DNA from: Bacteroidetes bacterium HGW-Bacteroidetes-16
Lineage (GTDB): Bacteria > Bacteroidota > Bacteroidia > Bacteroidales > F082
DNA length: 64,000 bases
Reading direction: 5' to 3'
Assembly (NCBI GenBank): GCA_002840975.1
Contig: PHDN01000016.1
Location: 1-64,000 of the forward strand
Each line of letters begins with the position of its first letter. Position 1 is the stretch's first letter. This document shows, one piece after another, positions 34,710-44,380 of this stretch. A model generated the notes under the pieces. The model worked only from the letters and a program-made list of their open reading frames with translations. It did no database searches and was not told the DNA's origin. The translations under genes were made by a program, and so were the position numbers.

Positions 34710-35762
34710 ATGAACTTTAAAGCATTATTATTTCTGGGATTTATCATCGCAACTCGATGTTTGATGGCCCAAACTGATTACAAACCAGGATATATCATCT
34801 CCAAAACCGGTGATACGGTGGTTGGTGAAATTGATTACCGCGGCGACTTGCTAATGGGTAAATCTTGTTATTTTAAAGCAAACGAACCGGTCGGGGAGAA
34901 GGAGTACCTGCCAACTGATATCTCAGCCTTTCGTTTTATCGACAGCAAATATTATGTTTCAAGAGAACTGGCTGGCGAACACTTCTTTTTGGAGTTCCTG
35001 ATAAAAGGAAAAGTGAATATTTACTACCTGAGAAACGAAAATGGCGACCATTATTATCTGGATAAGGAAGACCTCCCGCTCACGGAAATTACTTATGATG
35101 AACAGATTAAATATGAAGGGGACAAGCATTATTTATATCAATCGAAAACCCACATTGGAATATTAAACTATTACATGCAGGATGCGCCCGACATAGCGGC
35201 CAAAATTGCGAAGGTGAAAGTGCCTGACAATAAAAATTTGGTTGAACTGGCAGAGGATTACCACAACCAGGTATGTCAGGGAGAGAAATGTATTATTTAT
35301 GAGAAACAACAACCTTTCGCCAGGGTCAATATTCAAGTGGTTGGAGGAATAACAAGTTTTCATAAGTTCGATTATGTGGATGATCATATTTATTTTCAAG
35401 CCGGATTTATTGCCCATTTCTGGTTGCCAAGGGCAAATGAAAAACTATTTCTAAGAACGGGTACTCTATTTTCCATGATCAGACACAACGGGGAGCAAGA
35501 GCTCATTTATAAAATTCCACTTCAGCTTGAATATATTTACCCCCGAAACAAAATACGACCCAAAGCGGCCATTGGAATCATCATTTATAACCCCTTTGGG
35601 CAAACCATGGCGCTGATGTTAGGAGCCAACATTAATGTATATAAGAAGTTTTTTCTGTCACTTGACTATGACTTAGAGTTGTCACCCACAGGCGGCATTC
35701 CGGTGATTCCCAAACGACTCATCGCCCAATCATTCCTTGTCGGGATGTATTATCAGTTTTAA
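34710..35762 (+). CDS. Predicted outer-membrane beta-barrel protein, function unknown
   Basis: 350 residues with a signal peptide (LLFLGFIIATRCLMAQ), then YKPGYIISKTGDTVVGEIDYRG, a phrase seen in many uncharacterised Bacteroidota surface proteins. The C-terminal half contains alternating hydrophobic strands (YFQAGFIAHFWLPRANEKLFLRTGTLFSM) and ends in an aromatic residue (YYQF), as outer-membrane barrels do. There is no known catalytic motif. I place the start at 34710, where the signal peptide begins. It is followed by two lipoproteins of unknown role. Confidence 0.65.
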   Translation: MNFKALLFLGFIIATRCLMAQTDYKPGYIISKTGDTVVGEIDYRGDLLMGKSCYFKANEPVGEKEYLPTDISAFRFIDSKYYVSRELAGEHFFLEFLIKGKVNIYYLRNENGDHYYLDKEDLPLTEITYDEQIKYEGDKHYLYQSKTHIGILNYYMQDAPDIAAKIAKVKVPDNKNLVELAEDYHNQVCQGEKCIIYEKQQPFARVNIQVVGGITSFHKFDYVDDHIYFQAGFIAHFWLPRANEKLFLRTGTLFSMIRHNGEQELIYKIPLQLEYIYPRNKIRPKAAIGIIIYNPFGQTMALMLGANINVYKKFFLSLDYDLELSPTGGIPVIPKRLIAQSFLVGMYYQF

Positions 35763-35950
35763 GTAAAGTTCCCGGAAGCTTTGTTCAACTCATCAGATTT
35801 AGTTGAAACAAATAGCTTTTAGTGATCGTTTAATGGTTCTCTTTTTGTATTTTTGGAATCAGGATTATCCCATCCGGGTTTGGAATGGAATAATTACCAA
35901 AATAATCCATTGGAAGATCACACACGATGTATCACTTCAAATCGATATCC

Positions 35951-36466
35951 ATGAAAGCATTATTTCATTCAGTTCTGGCAGTAGCAATTATTGCCATGTT
36001 GATTTTGGGTTGTAAAAATGAACAGGACAACAATGATCCAACCGGTATTTCGGGTCGGCTGCTGAGCAACTCTGCCTGTAAAGATTTAAAATCAGCCGCC
36101 ACTACAAACGCCTTGGCCGATAGTCTTTCTTGTGCAGAGTATCAGTTTGATACCTCCACCCATCAATTAACAATCAAACACATCAATGCCGGTTTTAATT
36201 GTTGTCCTGGAAATCTATCGTGTAAGGTAACTGCCAGCAGTGATACCATTGTCATTCAGGAATTTGAAGAAAGCCAGCTATGTAGCTGCAATTGCCTTTT
36301 TGATCTGGAAATAGAGATTGTTGGTGTAGAAGCAGGAAAATACGCGATTAAATTCATCGAACCTTACTGTGGTAATCAGGCACCCCTGGTTTTCGATGTG
36401 GATTTGGAAGGGGATCCGGAAGGCTCGTTTTGTGTAATCAGGAACCAGTATCCCTGGGGCATTTAA
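35951..36466 (+). CDS. Cysteine-rich lipoprotein, function unknown
   Basis: 171 residues with a lipoprotein signal (IIAMLILGC; lipid-anchored Cys21). The mature part carries an unusual Cys pattern: FNCCPGNLSC, then QLCSCNCLFDLEIEI, with a further Cys near each end. Six or more Cys in an otherwise small beta-rich domain suggest disulfides or metal binding in the periplasm. I know no family name. The ATG at 35951 is chosen for the signal peptide; an upstream ATG at 35927 is less likely. Confidence 0.6.
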   Translation: MKALFHSVLAVAIIAMLILGCKNEQDNNDPTGISGRLLSNSACKDLKSAATTNALADSLSCAEYQFDTSTHQLTIKHINAGFNCCPGNLSCKVTASSDTIVIQEFEESQLCSCNCLFDLEIEIVGVEAGKYAIKFIEPYCGNQAPLVFDVDLEGDPEGSFCVIRNQYPWGI

Positions 36467-36638
36467 AATACGGTTGCCAATACAGACAACCAATTTCTGG
36501 TACCATTGTAAAATGAAAGCAAGAAATTTTCATTACTTTAGCCAGATGAAAATGTAAAAACCTGATAGAAATTTCGGGTGGCATAAATTGATAAGCTTGA
36601 CAGAGGCTTTCAGGACACCTATTAAAAATACCGGAACG

Positions 36639-37349
36639 ATGAAACACGCCAACCCTGATATTACAATTCACAGCCTGAGATTGACGATGGTGGTGTTGCT
36701 CTCGTTGTTGTTGGTCATCTCTTGCAAAAAAGGGGATCCCGATTTGCCGCCGGATATATGTGGGGAAGAATTTGTTGGGGAATTCAGGCTTCTGGAGGAT
36801 TCCAGGATTAGTATTCCTTATTTGGAAAACAGGGTGTTGTATTTTAAAGACGCGGATGGCCGTCAGGCTAAATTTGAATTCTTGTTTGGCGATGGAGGTT
36901 ACAAATTGGAGAGCATGTCAGCATCACATCCCTGTCAATTTGATAGCAGCAGGATGCAGGTTAAAATAGCCTCAGTTGATGGCTATCAATTCTTTATCAA
37001 CGAAGTCACTGAGTTCATCCAAATGAAATTCATGTTGGATTTAATCGTGAACCCTTTTTTTCAGGATACCATCGCCGTTTCCGATCAACTCACTATTTCT
37101 GTTGCCTTTGATCTCCAGAGCCCTGATTATGCTAAAACGCTCACCCTACTCGTTAGCCAAAGGGACCTTCCAATACAATTCGTCAATCTTTTCCCCAAAC
37201 CCATAGAGGAGGTGGTCTTAATTGATAAGACTTTTTACAATGTTTTTACCAATTCCGATTTTAGTTTCTTTTATAATAATGATCTGGGAATCATCGCTTT
37301 AAAAGACAAAAACAAACACCTTTGGGTACTGGATAAAACAGAAAAGTAG
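36639..37349 (+). CDS. Hypothetical lipoprotein
   Basis: 236 residues with a lipoprotein signal (VVLLSLLLVISCKKGDPD). The N-terminus is followed by beta-strand-rich sequence with no motif I can name; a strand pair YYKLES..HPCQFDSS and LTISVAFDLQSPDYAKTLTLLVS suggests an Ig-like or lipocalin-like sandwich. It is the third unknown envelope gene in a row and ends in front of a bidirectional terminator. Confidence 0.6.
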   Translation: MKHANPDITIHSLRLTMVVLLSLLLVISCKKGDPDLPPDICGEEFVGEFRLLEDSRISIPYLENRVLYFKDADGRQAKFEFLFGDGGYKLESMSASHPCQFDSSRMQVKIASVDGYQFFINEVTEFIQMKFMLDLIVNPFFQDTIAVSDQLTISVAFDLQSPDYAKTLTLLVSQRDLPIQFVNLFPKPIEEVVLIDKTFYNVFTNSDFSFFYNNDLGIIALKDKNKHLWVLDKTEK

Positions 37350-37385
37350 TGATAAGCAGTGATGCCAAAAAGTTAAAAAATGAAC

Positions 37386-37422
37386 AAAAAAATATCCATG
37401 GGCGTAATCCATGGGTATTTTT
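37386..37422. terminator. Bidirectional terminator between convergent genes
   Basis: A 10-bp stem ATATCCATGG / CCATGGGTAT with one mismatch and a 7-nt loop (GCGTAAT). An A-run precedes it and a T-run follows it, so it can terminate transcription from both sides. Confidence 0.75.
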
Positions 37423-37442
37423 GTAACCTGTGTAAGTTGAAC

Positions 37443-39128
37443 CTAGTTTTTAAGAAGTTTGGTCACTTCCATTTTGTTGGTGGTGGTAACCCTTAAAAAG
37501 TACATACCGGAAGGCATATTGGCCAATACCTCATCCAGATTGATTCTGTTGTTACCGGGTGATAGCCTTTGTGAGAGTTGAGTAACCGCTGTTCCGTTCA
37601 ACGTGGTCAAAATGAAATCAACCACCTCTGTCTTGTCCAGGTTTAAAACCACTGACACCTGATTTGAAAAGGGATTCGGTGTTACCATTCTAATCAGTTG
37701 ATTGTTCCCTTCTTTTGGAGGATTTACAGACGTGATCAACCAGGAAGCCTTAACGAAATCAGGAATACCCCATCCCATATAATTGTCAGGATTTAAAGCT
37801 GTTGAACCACTTTGCTTAATCACTTCCTGTAACGCCATCACGTTCAATTCGGGAAATGCCTGCCATAAACAGGTGACCATCCCGGTCATGATAGGTGAAG
37901 CGAAGGAAGTTCCGAACCCTCCTCCCGCATCAATTCCATCGCTTCCGCTGGCAACGGTTGCTCCTGCACCACAAGCCATCACTGTAGGTTTTATGCGGCC
38001 ATCCACCGTTGGGCCTATTGAGCTAAACGACACCCTGGTATCATCTAACCAAACGGCTCCAATCGACATAACACTATCGGCATCGGCAGGAGCACCATTC
38101 CATGGAAAGCCTGAGTCGCCTGAATTTCCGGCACTGTTACAAATCAGGATGCCTTTTGCGGCTGCAATATCGGCGGCTTGTGTACTGATCGCGGTATTTC
38201 CATCCAAATCTTCGTAGGTATTGTCCCATTCAGGCATATCATAACCAGCATAACTCAACGAGCTGTTGATCACATCTACGCCAACACTGTCGGCATATTC
38301 GGCTCCTGACAGCCAGTTAAACTCTTCAATAAAGTTCTCTGTCGGCGCATCTTCTGTACGAAGTAACCAATAGCTGGCTTTTGGGGCTGTTCCTATCATC
38401 TCACCGGGTAAATTGGCACCCATACACGAAAGTACACTCTTGCCATGATAATGCTCGGTATAGACATTTCCTCCGGGATTTACAAAATCCTTTGTACCCA
38501 AAATCTGACCATTCGCGAATAAACTGTCGAAGGCAGGATGAATATCAGCAAACTCAAATCCGGCATCCAGAACACCAATCACCATCCCTTGTCCCTGAAA
38601 TCCCTTGTCATGCAGGTTAATGCCATTTAACTGTTCAATCTGTCCGTAAGCACTCCCGTAATTAAGTGTGGATACACCCCTGTTAGATGGTGTTATGTGC
38701 TCATGTTCAGTAGCCAACATTTCTTCAACTTCAAAAAAGGGTTTATTTTTTGCTGATTTATTGATAAAAAATGAACGTGTGGAGGCAACATAGGGAAGGG
38801 CCTCGATTTGAGTAATCAAATCGGGATTGGCGGTAAATATGGTAACTCCGTTTAACCAACGTGTCGCGTTAAGCAGTTCAACACCAATTTCGGCTACACC
38901 TTGCAAATATTGCGGGTTTACAGGAATATCTTTTTCGTCGATGGTAATACCCTGTTTTGTCCTTCTGTCGATAGCCCGTTGGGTTAGGAACTGCGATGGA
39001 TCATTAATGCTATAGGGTGAGTTGTTTTTATCAGTAAACTGAACATAATACTTATCGGGGGCGATTTGGGCCCATCCACCCATGACGCCCGATATCATGG
39101 CAAACAAAAGTAAGTTTCTAATTTTCAT
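37443..39128 (-). CDS. T9SS-exported subtilisin-like serine protease
   Basis: 561 residues: a signal peptide (NLLLFAMISGVMGGWAQ), a propeptide-like region (about 20-150), a peptidase S8 domain, and a C-terminal T9SS type A sorting domain. The catalytic triad is complete: Asp188 (VLDAGF), His228 (HYHGKS) and Ser408 (GTSFASP), with the oxyanion Asn335 (SAGNSG). The last ~80 residues (NPFSNQVSVVLNL ... PSGMYFLRV) are the sorting signal that the secretion machinery cleaves. The enzyme should act outside the cell. The ATG at 39128 starts the signal peptide; the 29 residues upstream look non-coding. It is convergent with the lipoprotein gene. Confidence 0.93.
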   Translation of the reverse strand: MKIRNLLLFAMISGVMGGWAQIAPDKYYVQFTDKNNSPYSINDPSQFLTQRAIDRRTKQGITIDEKDIPVNPQYLQGVAEIGVELLNATRWLNGVTIFTANPDLITQIEALPYVASTRSFFINKSAKNKPFFEVEEMLATEHEHITPSNRGVSTLNYGSAYGQIEQLNGINLHDKGFQGQGMVIGVLDAGFEFADIHPAFDSLFANGQILGTKDFVNPGGNVYTEHYHGKSVLSCMGANLPGEMIGTAPKASYWLLRTEDAPTENFIEEFNWLSGAEYADSVGVDVINSSLSYAGYDMPEWDNTYEDLDGNTAISTQAADIAAAKGILICNSAGNSGDSGFPWNGAPADADSVMSIGAVWLDDTRVSFSSIGPTVDGRIKPTVMACGAGATVASGSDGIDAGGGFGTSFASPIMTGMVTCLWQAFPELNVMALQEVIKQSGSTALNPDNYMGWGIPDFVKASWLITSVNPPKEGNNQLIRMVTPNPFSNQVSVVLNLDKTEVVDFILTTLNGTAVTQLSQRLSPGNNRINLDEVLANMPSGMYFLRVTTTNKMEVTKLLKN

Positions 39129-39343
39129 AAAGTTAATTTTATCTAATTGAAGAGACAATACAAGGAACCATGTGGTTGCTTCCAAAACATCCCAATTAAT
39201 GGCAAAGAAAAGCAAATTTTGTATTCCCTGGTTTTCTAAATGCTGCCTGGATTCACAGTGACGCCGAAAATAACCCGTAATCTTTTTTCTTTTCGCCCAT
39301 TATCCTTACTTTTGGTTGATAAATACCATTGATATTGATCCCA

Positions 39344-40195
39344 ATGACCAAAGACATTTACACCATCCGCCAAATGAAGGAGGAAGAAATCCCTCTCGCT
39401 GTTGAATGGGCAGCCCGCGAAGGCTGGAACCCGGGTTTATACGATGCATCCTGCTTTTATGCAACCGATCCCACCGGATTTTTAATCGGTGAGCTGGATG
39501 GAAGCATGATCGCCTGTAAATCGGCAGTAAAATATGGCGATGACTTTGGGTTTATGGGATTTTACATGGTAGCTCCCGAATATCGTGGAAAAGGTTACGG
39601 TTATGAAATCTGGAAACAGGGTCATGATTCTCTGGCAGGACGCATTGTGGGCATGGATGGTGTGGTGGAACAGCAACCCAATTACCGCAAATCGGGCTAC
39701 CAACTGGCTTATCGCAACATACGCATGGAAGGCAAAGCCACCGGAATGAGGGTGGAAAATGTTCATTTGATACCGGCTTCCGAAGTGTCGTTCGATTCGT
39801 TAGTCAATTACGACAGACAGTATTTTCCTGCCGGGAGAAGAAAATTTCTGGAATGTTGGATTCAGCAACCCGAAAGTCTTGCCCTCACTTATGTGGAGAA
39901 GGGGAGCATTCTGGGTTTTGGTATGATCAGAAAATGCAGGATTGGATATAAAATTGGACCATTGTTCTCTGAAAGTGAAAATATTGCCAACTTCCTTTCA
40001 GGTGCTCTTTTTGGATTCCCACACGAGGGTGAGCCTGTTTTTCTGGATATTCCCGAACCCAACGAAGCCGCACAACGACTCGTGGAGTGCTATAAAATGA
40101 AAAAAGTTTTCGAAACTGCACGCATGTATTTTGGACCTCCTCCGGTTCAAAATATCGGCCATGTTTATGGTATTACTACTTTTGAGCTAGGGTAA
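39344..40195 (+). CDS. GNAT family N-acetyltransferase with YitH/HolE-like C-terminal domain
   Basis: A 283-residue cytosolic enzyme. The N-terminal GNAT fold shows the acetyl-CoA loop in YMVAPEYRGKGYGYEIW (V-x-x-x-x-R-G-K-G-Y-G). The C-terminal half (about 150-283) matches the Acetyltransf_18 type that follows GNAT in YitH-like proteins, with FLDIPEPNEAAQRLVECYKMK. The acceptor substrate is unknown. Start at the ATG 39344. It stands alone. Confidence 0.85.
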   Translation: MTKDIYTIRQMKEEEIPLAVEWAAREGWNPGLYDASCFYATDPTGFLIGELDGSMIACKSAVKYGDDFGFMGFYMVAPEYRGKGYGYEIWKQGHDSLAGRIVGMDGVVEQQPNYRKSGYQLAYRNIRMEGKATGMRVENVHLIPASEVSFDSLVNYDRQYFPAGRRKFLECWIQQPESLALTYVEKGSILGFGMIRKCRIGYKIGPLFSESENIANFLSGALFGFPHEGEPVFLDIPEPNEAAQRLVECYKMKKVFETARMYFGPPPVQNIGHVYGITTFELG

Positions 40196-40381
40196 ACAGA
40201 ACGGCCTGTTTTATTGGGCTTTCAGCCAAAATTAATTTGTTCACCAGTGTACAAAAAAGTGTACGATACCGAACGTTTGTATCCTCAACATTTATCTTTA
40301 AGTTATATAATAGTCAGGATTAGTTATTGTTAGGGAATATGGCATAGGTTTAGTTAACGAAAGTTAACAAAAACTTGTTCA

Positions 40382-41635
40382 ATGGACCGAATGATTGAAA
40401 AGAAAAGATGGACTTCCAAAAAAATTGGAATGTTGGTAGTTATTTCAGCCTTTGTGGTTTTGGTGGCTTATCTGTTGTTTTTTCGCGACAATTCTGCCAA
40501 ACTGTACGTCAACAAAAACGAACTCACCATTGCAAGTGTGCAGCAAAGCAAGTTTCAGGAGTTTATTCCCATTGATGGAGTGGTTTTCCCAAAAGAGACT
40601 TATTATATTGATGCCATCCAGGGTGGTGTGGTGGAAGCTATTTTTGCCGAAGACGGCGACATGGTGCAGATAGGCGATACCTTGTTGAAACTGTTGAACA
40701 CTTCCATGGAGTTGAGTTATATGGAGCAGGAAACCAGGATGCTGGCTGAAATTAACAACCTGCAAAACACGCGTTTGTCATTGGAACAGAACAAATATAT
40801 CCGTCAAAAGGAAATTGTGCAGTTGGAGTATCAAATTGATGTGGCGCAACGCGAATTCAAACGTAAGGTGTATCTTCACGACCAGGGCGTGATTGCCGAA
40901 AAGGAATTTGAAGATGCCAGTCGCGAGGCCGAATTCACCAATAAACAACTGGTGATATCTCTCAAATTGCAACGCCTCGACTCCATTTCGCGTGAAGCGC
41001 AAAAGATTGATATTGAGACTTCGTTAAAGCGTATGAACGAGAACGTCAGCCTGTTGCGCAAAAACATGGAAAATGCCTATGTGAAAGCTCCAGCTTCAGG
41101 CAAACTTTCCAGCTTTAACCTGAAAATTGGTGAAACAAAATCTGCCGGTGTGCATCTGGGCCAGATCGATATTCCGGATAATTACCGTTTGGAAGCTCAA
41201 ATTGATGAACGCTATATTTCAAGGGTTTTTATCGGACAGGAAGCCGGCTTCGATTATGGCGGAAGCACTTACGATCTGGTTGTGGAGAAAATATATACCG
41301 ATGTTTCCAATGGATCGTTCCGGATTGATTTGTATTTTATTGACGACCTGGCCCCAAAGGGCATTAAACGTGGGCAAACCCTTCAGGTGAAGTTAAAATT
41401 CAGCAACGAAACAGAAGCGGTGGTCATTAAAAGAGGAGGGTTTTTCCAGGAAACGGGCGGTAACTGGATTTTTGTGGTGGATCCGTCGGGTGACTTTGCC
41501 GTACGCCGGAATATAAAAATCAACCGCCAAAATACCAACTTTTATGAAGTTACCGAAGGCTTGGAACCGGGTGAGAATGTAATTGTTTCTCGCTACGACG
41601 CTTACGGTGACAAAGAGAAACTAATTTTTAGATAA
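40382..41635 (+). CDS. HlyD-type membrane fusion protein of the ABC exporter
   Basis: A 417-residue periplasmic adaptor anchored by one N-terminal helix (about 17-35). It has a lipoyl-like barrel-sandwich hybrid segment (VVEAIFAEDGDMVQIGDTLLKL and YVKAPASGKLSSFNLKIGE), a coiled-coil hairpin between them (about 110-220), and a beta-barrel domain. It links the MacB-type transporter to an outer-membrane exit duct. It is the first gene of the operon, 7 bp before a small unknown gene. A GTTAAC-GAAA-GTTAAC palindrome lies at 40353-40368 upstream, but no clear promoter is seen. Confidence 0.9.
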   Translation: MDRMIEKKRWTSKKIGMLVVISAFVVLVAYLLFFRDNSAKLYVNKNELTIASVQQSKFQEFIPIDGVVFPKETYYIDAIQGGVVEAIFAEDGDMVQIGDTLLKLLNTSMELSYMEQETRMLAEINNLQNTRLSLEQNKYIRQKEIVQLEYQIDVAQREFKRKVYLHDQGVIAEKEFEDASREAEFTNKQLVISLKLQRLDSISREAQKIDIETSLKRMNENVSLLRKNMENAYVKAPASGKLSSFNLKIGETKSAGVHLGQIDIPDNYRLEAQIDERYISRVFIGQEAGFDYGGSTYDLVVEKIYTDVSNGSFRIDLYFIDDLAPKGIKRGQTLQVKLKFSNETEAVVIKRGGFFQETGGNWIFVVDPSGDFAVRRNIKINRQNTNFYEVTEGLEPGENVIVSRYDAYGDKEKLIFR

Positions 41636-41642
41636 CATAGCC

Positions 41643-41906
41643 ATGAGAGAAATAGTGATTTTAATCCCCGACATTGATAAGGAGCAAAATGTTGAAATTG
41701 ATGTTCGCATCAACGGGAAAAAGAAAACACTCCAGTACAGGGTTGAATTGCTGAGTTGGGAAGGAAGCCCTGAAATTGACAGGATTACCGTGCTGAAGCA
41801 CAAACTAAAAGATTACGACAAGGACTGGGAACTGGTAGAAATCGGTCCTCCCACCAAAACCGAAATCCCACTGATGTTCCGCCGCCACCAAATTCCTCAG
41901 GATTAA
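41643..41906 (+). CDS. Small conserved-looking protein inside the ABC exporter operon
   Basis: An 87-residue soluble acidic/basic protein with no signal peptide or membrane helix. It reads REIVILIPDIDKEQNVEIDVRINGKK, and a C-terminal PPTKTEIPLMFRRHQIP. I recognise no family. Placement 7 bp after the adaptor gene and 11 bp before the first permease makes co-translation with the transporter likely, and the codon use matches the neighbours. The position suggests an accessory or regulatory role, but that is inference. Confidence 0.6.
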   Translation: MREIVILIPDIDKEQNVEIDVRINGKKKTLQYRVELLSWEGSPEIDRITVLKHKLKDYDKDWELVEIGPPTKTEIPLMFRRHQIPQD

Positions 41907-41917
41907 TAAAATGAATC

Positions 41918-44326
41918 ATGTGGTTGAATTATTTTAAAATAGCGTGTCGTAACCTGATAAAGCATAAGTTTTATGCTTCACTTAATGTGATCGGTCTGGC
42001 CATCGGAATCGCCAGTTTTATTTTGATTTGGCTTTATATTCTCGATGAGCTCAGTTACGACAGGCATTATCGGAAGGCAGAAAACATCTACCGTCTGGTA
42101 AATGTATACGACTTTGAAGGAGTTGGCGAAAATTCGGCAAGTAGTCCTTTTCCTGTTGCCTGGACGCTTAAAAACGACTATCCGGGAATGGTTGAAAATG
42201 TGACCAGGGTTTTTAACAGGCAGGTTCCACGCACTTTGATCGAACACAACGACAAGAGTTATAATGAGCGCCGGTTCTTTTTTGGCGATTCTACCTTTTT
42301 TAAGATTTTCGATGTTCCGTTTATCTATGGCGATCCATATACGGCTCTGAATGAGATCAATTCGGTGGTCATATCACAATCTGCCGCACATAAATATTTT
42401 GGCGATTCGGTACCCATGGGCAAAACCATCCGGTTCGAAAAAATGCTCGACCTGAAAGTGACAGGGGTCATTCGGGATGTTCCCGGAAATTCTCATTTTC
42501 AGTTTGATATGATGGCTTCGTTATCAAGCCTGCGCAAGATGTATGGGGGTAGCCTGCCAAAAACCTGGGTCTGGAATCCCTGCTGGACCTATTTGCTTGT
42601 AGAACCAGGAATGGCAGATAAATTAGAAGCCAATTTTCCTGCTTTCATTCAGAAATATTTTTACGACGCCGAAAAGGAACATGTCTCTTTGTATTTGCAA
42701 CCGTTATTGGATATTCATCTGAAATCGACCCTCGATTACGAAATTGAACCCAACGGCAACATTTCATATCTCTATATCCTGGGCAGCATTGCTTTCTTTC
42801 TGTTGATCATTGCCATTATCAACTATTTTAATTTAGCCACCGCCACCTCTGCTAACCGGGCACGCGAAATCGGAATCAAGAAAGTATTCGGGGCCACACG
42901 GGTTCAACTGATGGTTCAGTTTTTAACAGAATCGTTGTTAATGGCACTTATTGCACTTTTCATCGCTTTGATGCTCATCGAATTTACCTTGCCCACGTTT
43001 AATGTGATGGCAGGCAAGCAAATTCACCTGTATCGCTTTACCAATGCTTATTATTTGTTGGGAGTGATTGGAATAGCCACTCTGACCGGTTTATTAGCCG
43101 GCACTTATCCTGCCTTTTTTCTTTCGTCATTTAATCCCATCGATTCATTTAGAGGAAAAATCAGAAAGGGAGCCAGGAGTGGAACTGCACGTAAAGCCTT
43201 GGTGGTTATTCAATTTGTAGTTTCCATTATCCTGATTATAATCACTTTAAATATATTCAGGCAGGTGAGTTTTATGAAAAATGCCGATACTGGCTTTTCT
43301 AAACAGGATATTTTGCTCGTCCCCATAAGCAACACCATGATTTCCAGGAATTTTGAAGGATTTAAAAATGAGCTGCTCCAAAACCCTCATGTAAAAAGCG
43401 TGACCGCCATGGACGACATACTGGGTGTGGCACATAATACCCATGAATTCAGACCCGAAGGACTTCCTGATGACAATTGGCAATTTTACCCGGCCCTCGT
43501 GGTAAGGTACGATTTTCTGAAGACATTTGACATCAAATTGTTGGCAGGGCGCGATTACAACGAATCCATGAAGACAGATCCCGAAAAGGGGATGCTGATC
43601 AACGAAGCCATGGTAAAACATCTGGGTTGGAAATCGAATCAGGAGGCGCTTGGCAAGCGATTTAGTTCGCTTCAGGGCGAAGAACGTGTGATTGGCGTGT
43701 TTACTAATTTCAATGCCACTTCATTACACCAACCTGTGGGGCCATTTGTGCTGAATATAAAGGAAACACCCGGAGTAATCAGGTTCTTCCTTAAGTATGC
43801 CGCCATTAAAGTAGACCCTGGCAGCAGGCAGGAGGTCGTTCATTTTGTGGAGGATCGCTGGGATAGCTGGGAAAAAGGCCGGCCTTTTGAGTATTCCTGG
43901 TTCGATCATGAATTGGCGAAACTTTACGCTGGCGAGGAAATTCTGGGATTGTTGGCCCTGGTATTAACTATGATTATCATTTTTATTGCAGCACTGGGTC
44001 TTTACGGATTGGTGGCCTTTATGGCCCTGCAGAGAACCCGTGAAATTGGCATCCGAAGAGTGATGGGAGCTACAGAATTTTCGTTGATCAAATTGCTGTC
44101 TGTTGAATTTATCTGGCTGGTAATCGTGGCCATCGCCATAGCATTTCCACTCACATGGCTGTTAATTGATTATTGGCGGTCCTATTTTGCCTATGCAATG
44201 CCATTGCAGTGGTCAAGCTTTTTAATTGGCGGCCTGGCCGCATTCCTGCTGGCCATGTTTATTACTACCGTCAGGGCCCTGGTCGCATCAAAGGCCAATC
44301 CTGTCGACACTATAAAATATGAGTAA
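41918..44326 (+). CDS. MacB/FtsX-type ABC transporter permease 1
   Basis: A 802-residue permease built of two repeated halves. Each half has a MacB periplasmic core domain followed by an FtsX group of helices. N-terminal helix around 20-43, then PCD (about 50-280), helices about 285-400, a second MacB PCD (about 440-660) and C-terminal helices (about 670-800). The segments ATSANRAREIGIKKVFGATR and LQRTREIGIRRVMGATE are the coupling regions that contact the ATPase. Such two-half permeases move lipids, peptides or drugs outward using mechanotransmission. Confidence 0.9.
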   Translation: MWLNYFKIACRNLIKHKFYASLNVIGLAIGIASFILIWLYILDELSYDRHYRKAENIYRLVNVYDFEGVGENSASSPFPVAWTLKNDYPGMVENVTRVFNRQVPRTLIEHNDKSYNERRFFFGDSTFFKIFDVPFIYGDPYTALNEINSVVISQSAAHKYFGDSVPMGKTIRFEKMLDLKVTGVIRDVPGNSHFQFDMMASLSSLRKMYGGSLPKTWVWNPCWTYLLVEPGMADKLEANFPAFIQKYFYDAEKEHVSLYLQPLLDIHLKSTLDYEIEPNGNISYLYILGSIAFFLLIIAIINYFNLATATSANRAREIGIKKVFGATRVQLMVQFLTESLLMALIALFIALMLIEFTLPTFNVMAGKQIHLYRFTNAYYLLGVIGIATLTGLLAGTYPAFFLSSFNPIDSFRGKIRKGARSGTARKALVVIQFVVSIILIIITLNIFRQVSFMKNADTGFSKQDILLVPISNTMISRNFEGFKNELLQNPHVKSVTAMDDILGVAHNTHEFRPEGLPDDNWQFYPALVVRYDFLKTFDIKLLAGRDYNESMKTDPEKGMLINEAMVKHLGWKSNQEALGKRFSSLQGEERVIGVFTNFNATSLHQPVGPFVLNIKETPGVIRFFLKYAAIKVDPGSRQEVVHFVEDRWDSWEKGRPFEYSWFDHELAKLYAGEEILGLLALVLTMIIIFIAALGLYGLVAFMALQRTREIGIRRVMGATEFSLIKLLSVEFIWLVIVAIAIAFPLTWLLIDYWRSYFAYAMPLQWSSFLIGGLAAFLLAMFITTVRALVASKANPVDTIKYE

Positions 44327-44380
44327 CCTTGTAACATTAGAAACTTTTATCCGTCTCAAACAATATAAATATTCAATATC

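Noticed and set aside
35803-36015. 70-codon plus-strand frame
   Set aside because: It overlaps the lipoprotein start in another frame and has non-coding-like composition.
40247-40264. Two GTGTAC words 12 bp apart
   Set aside because: They are short, and no factor or second site nearby supports an operator.
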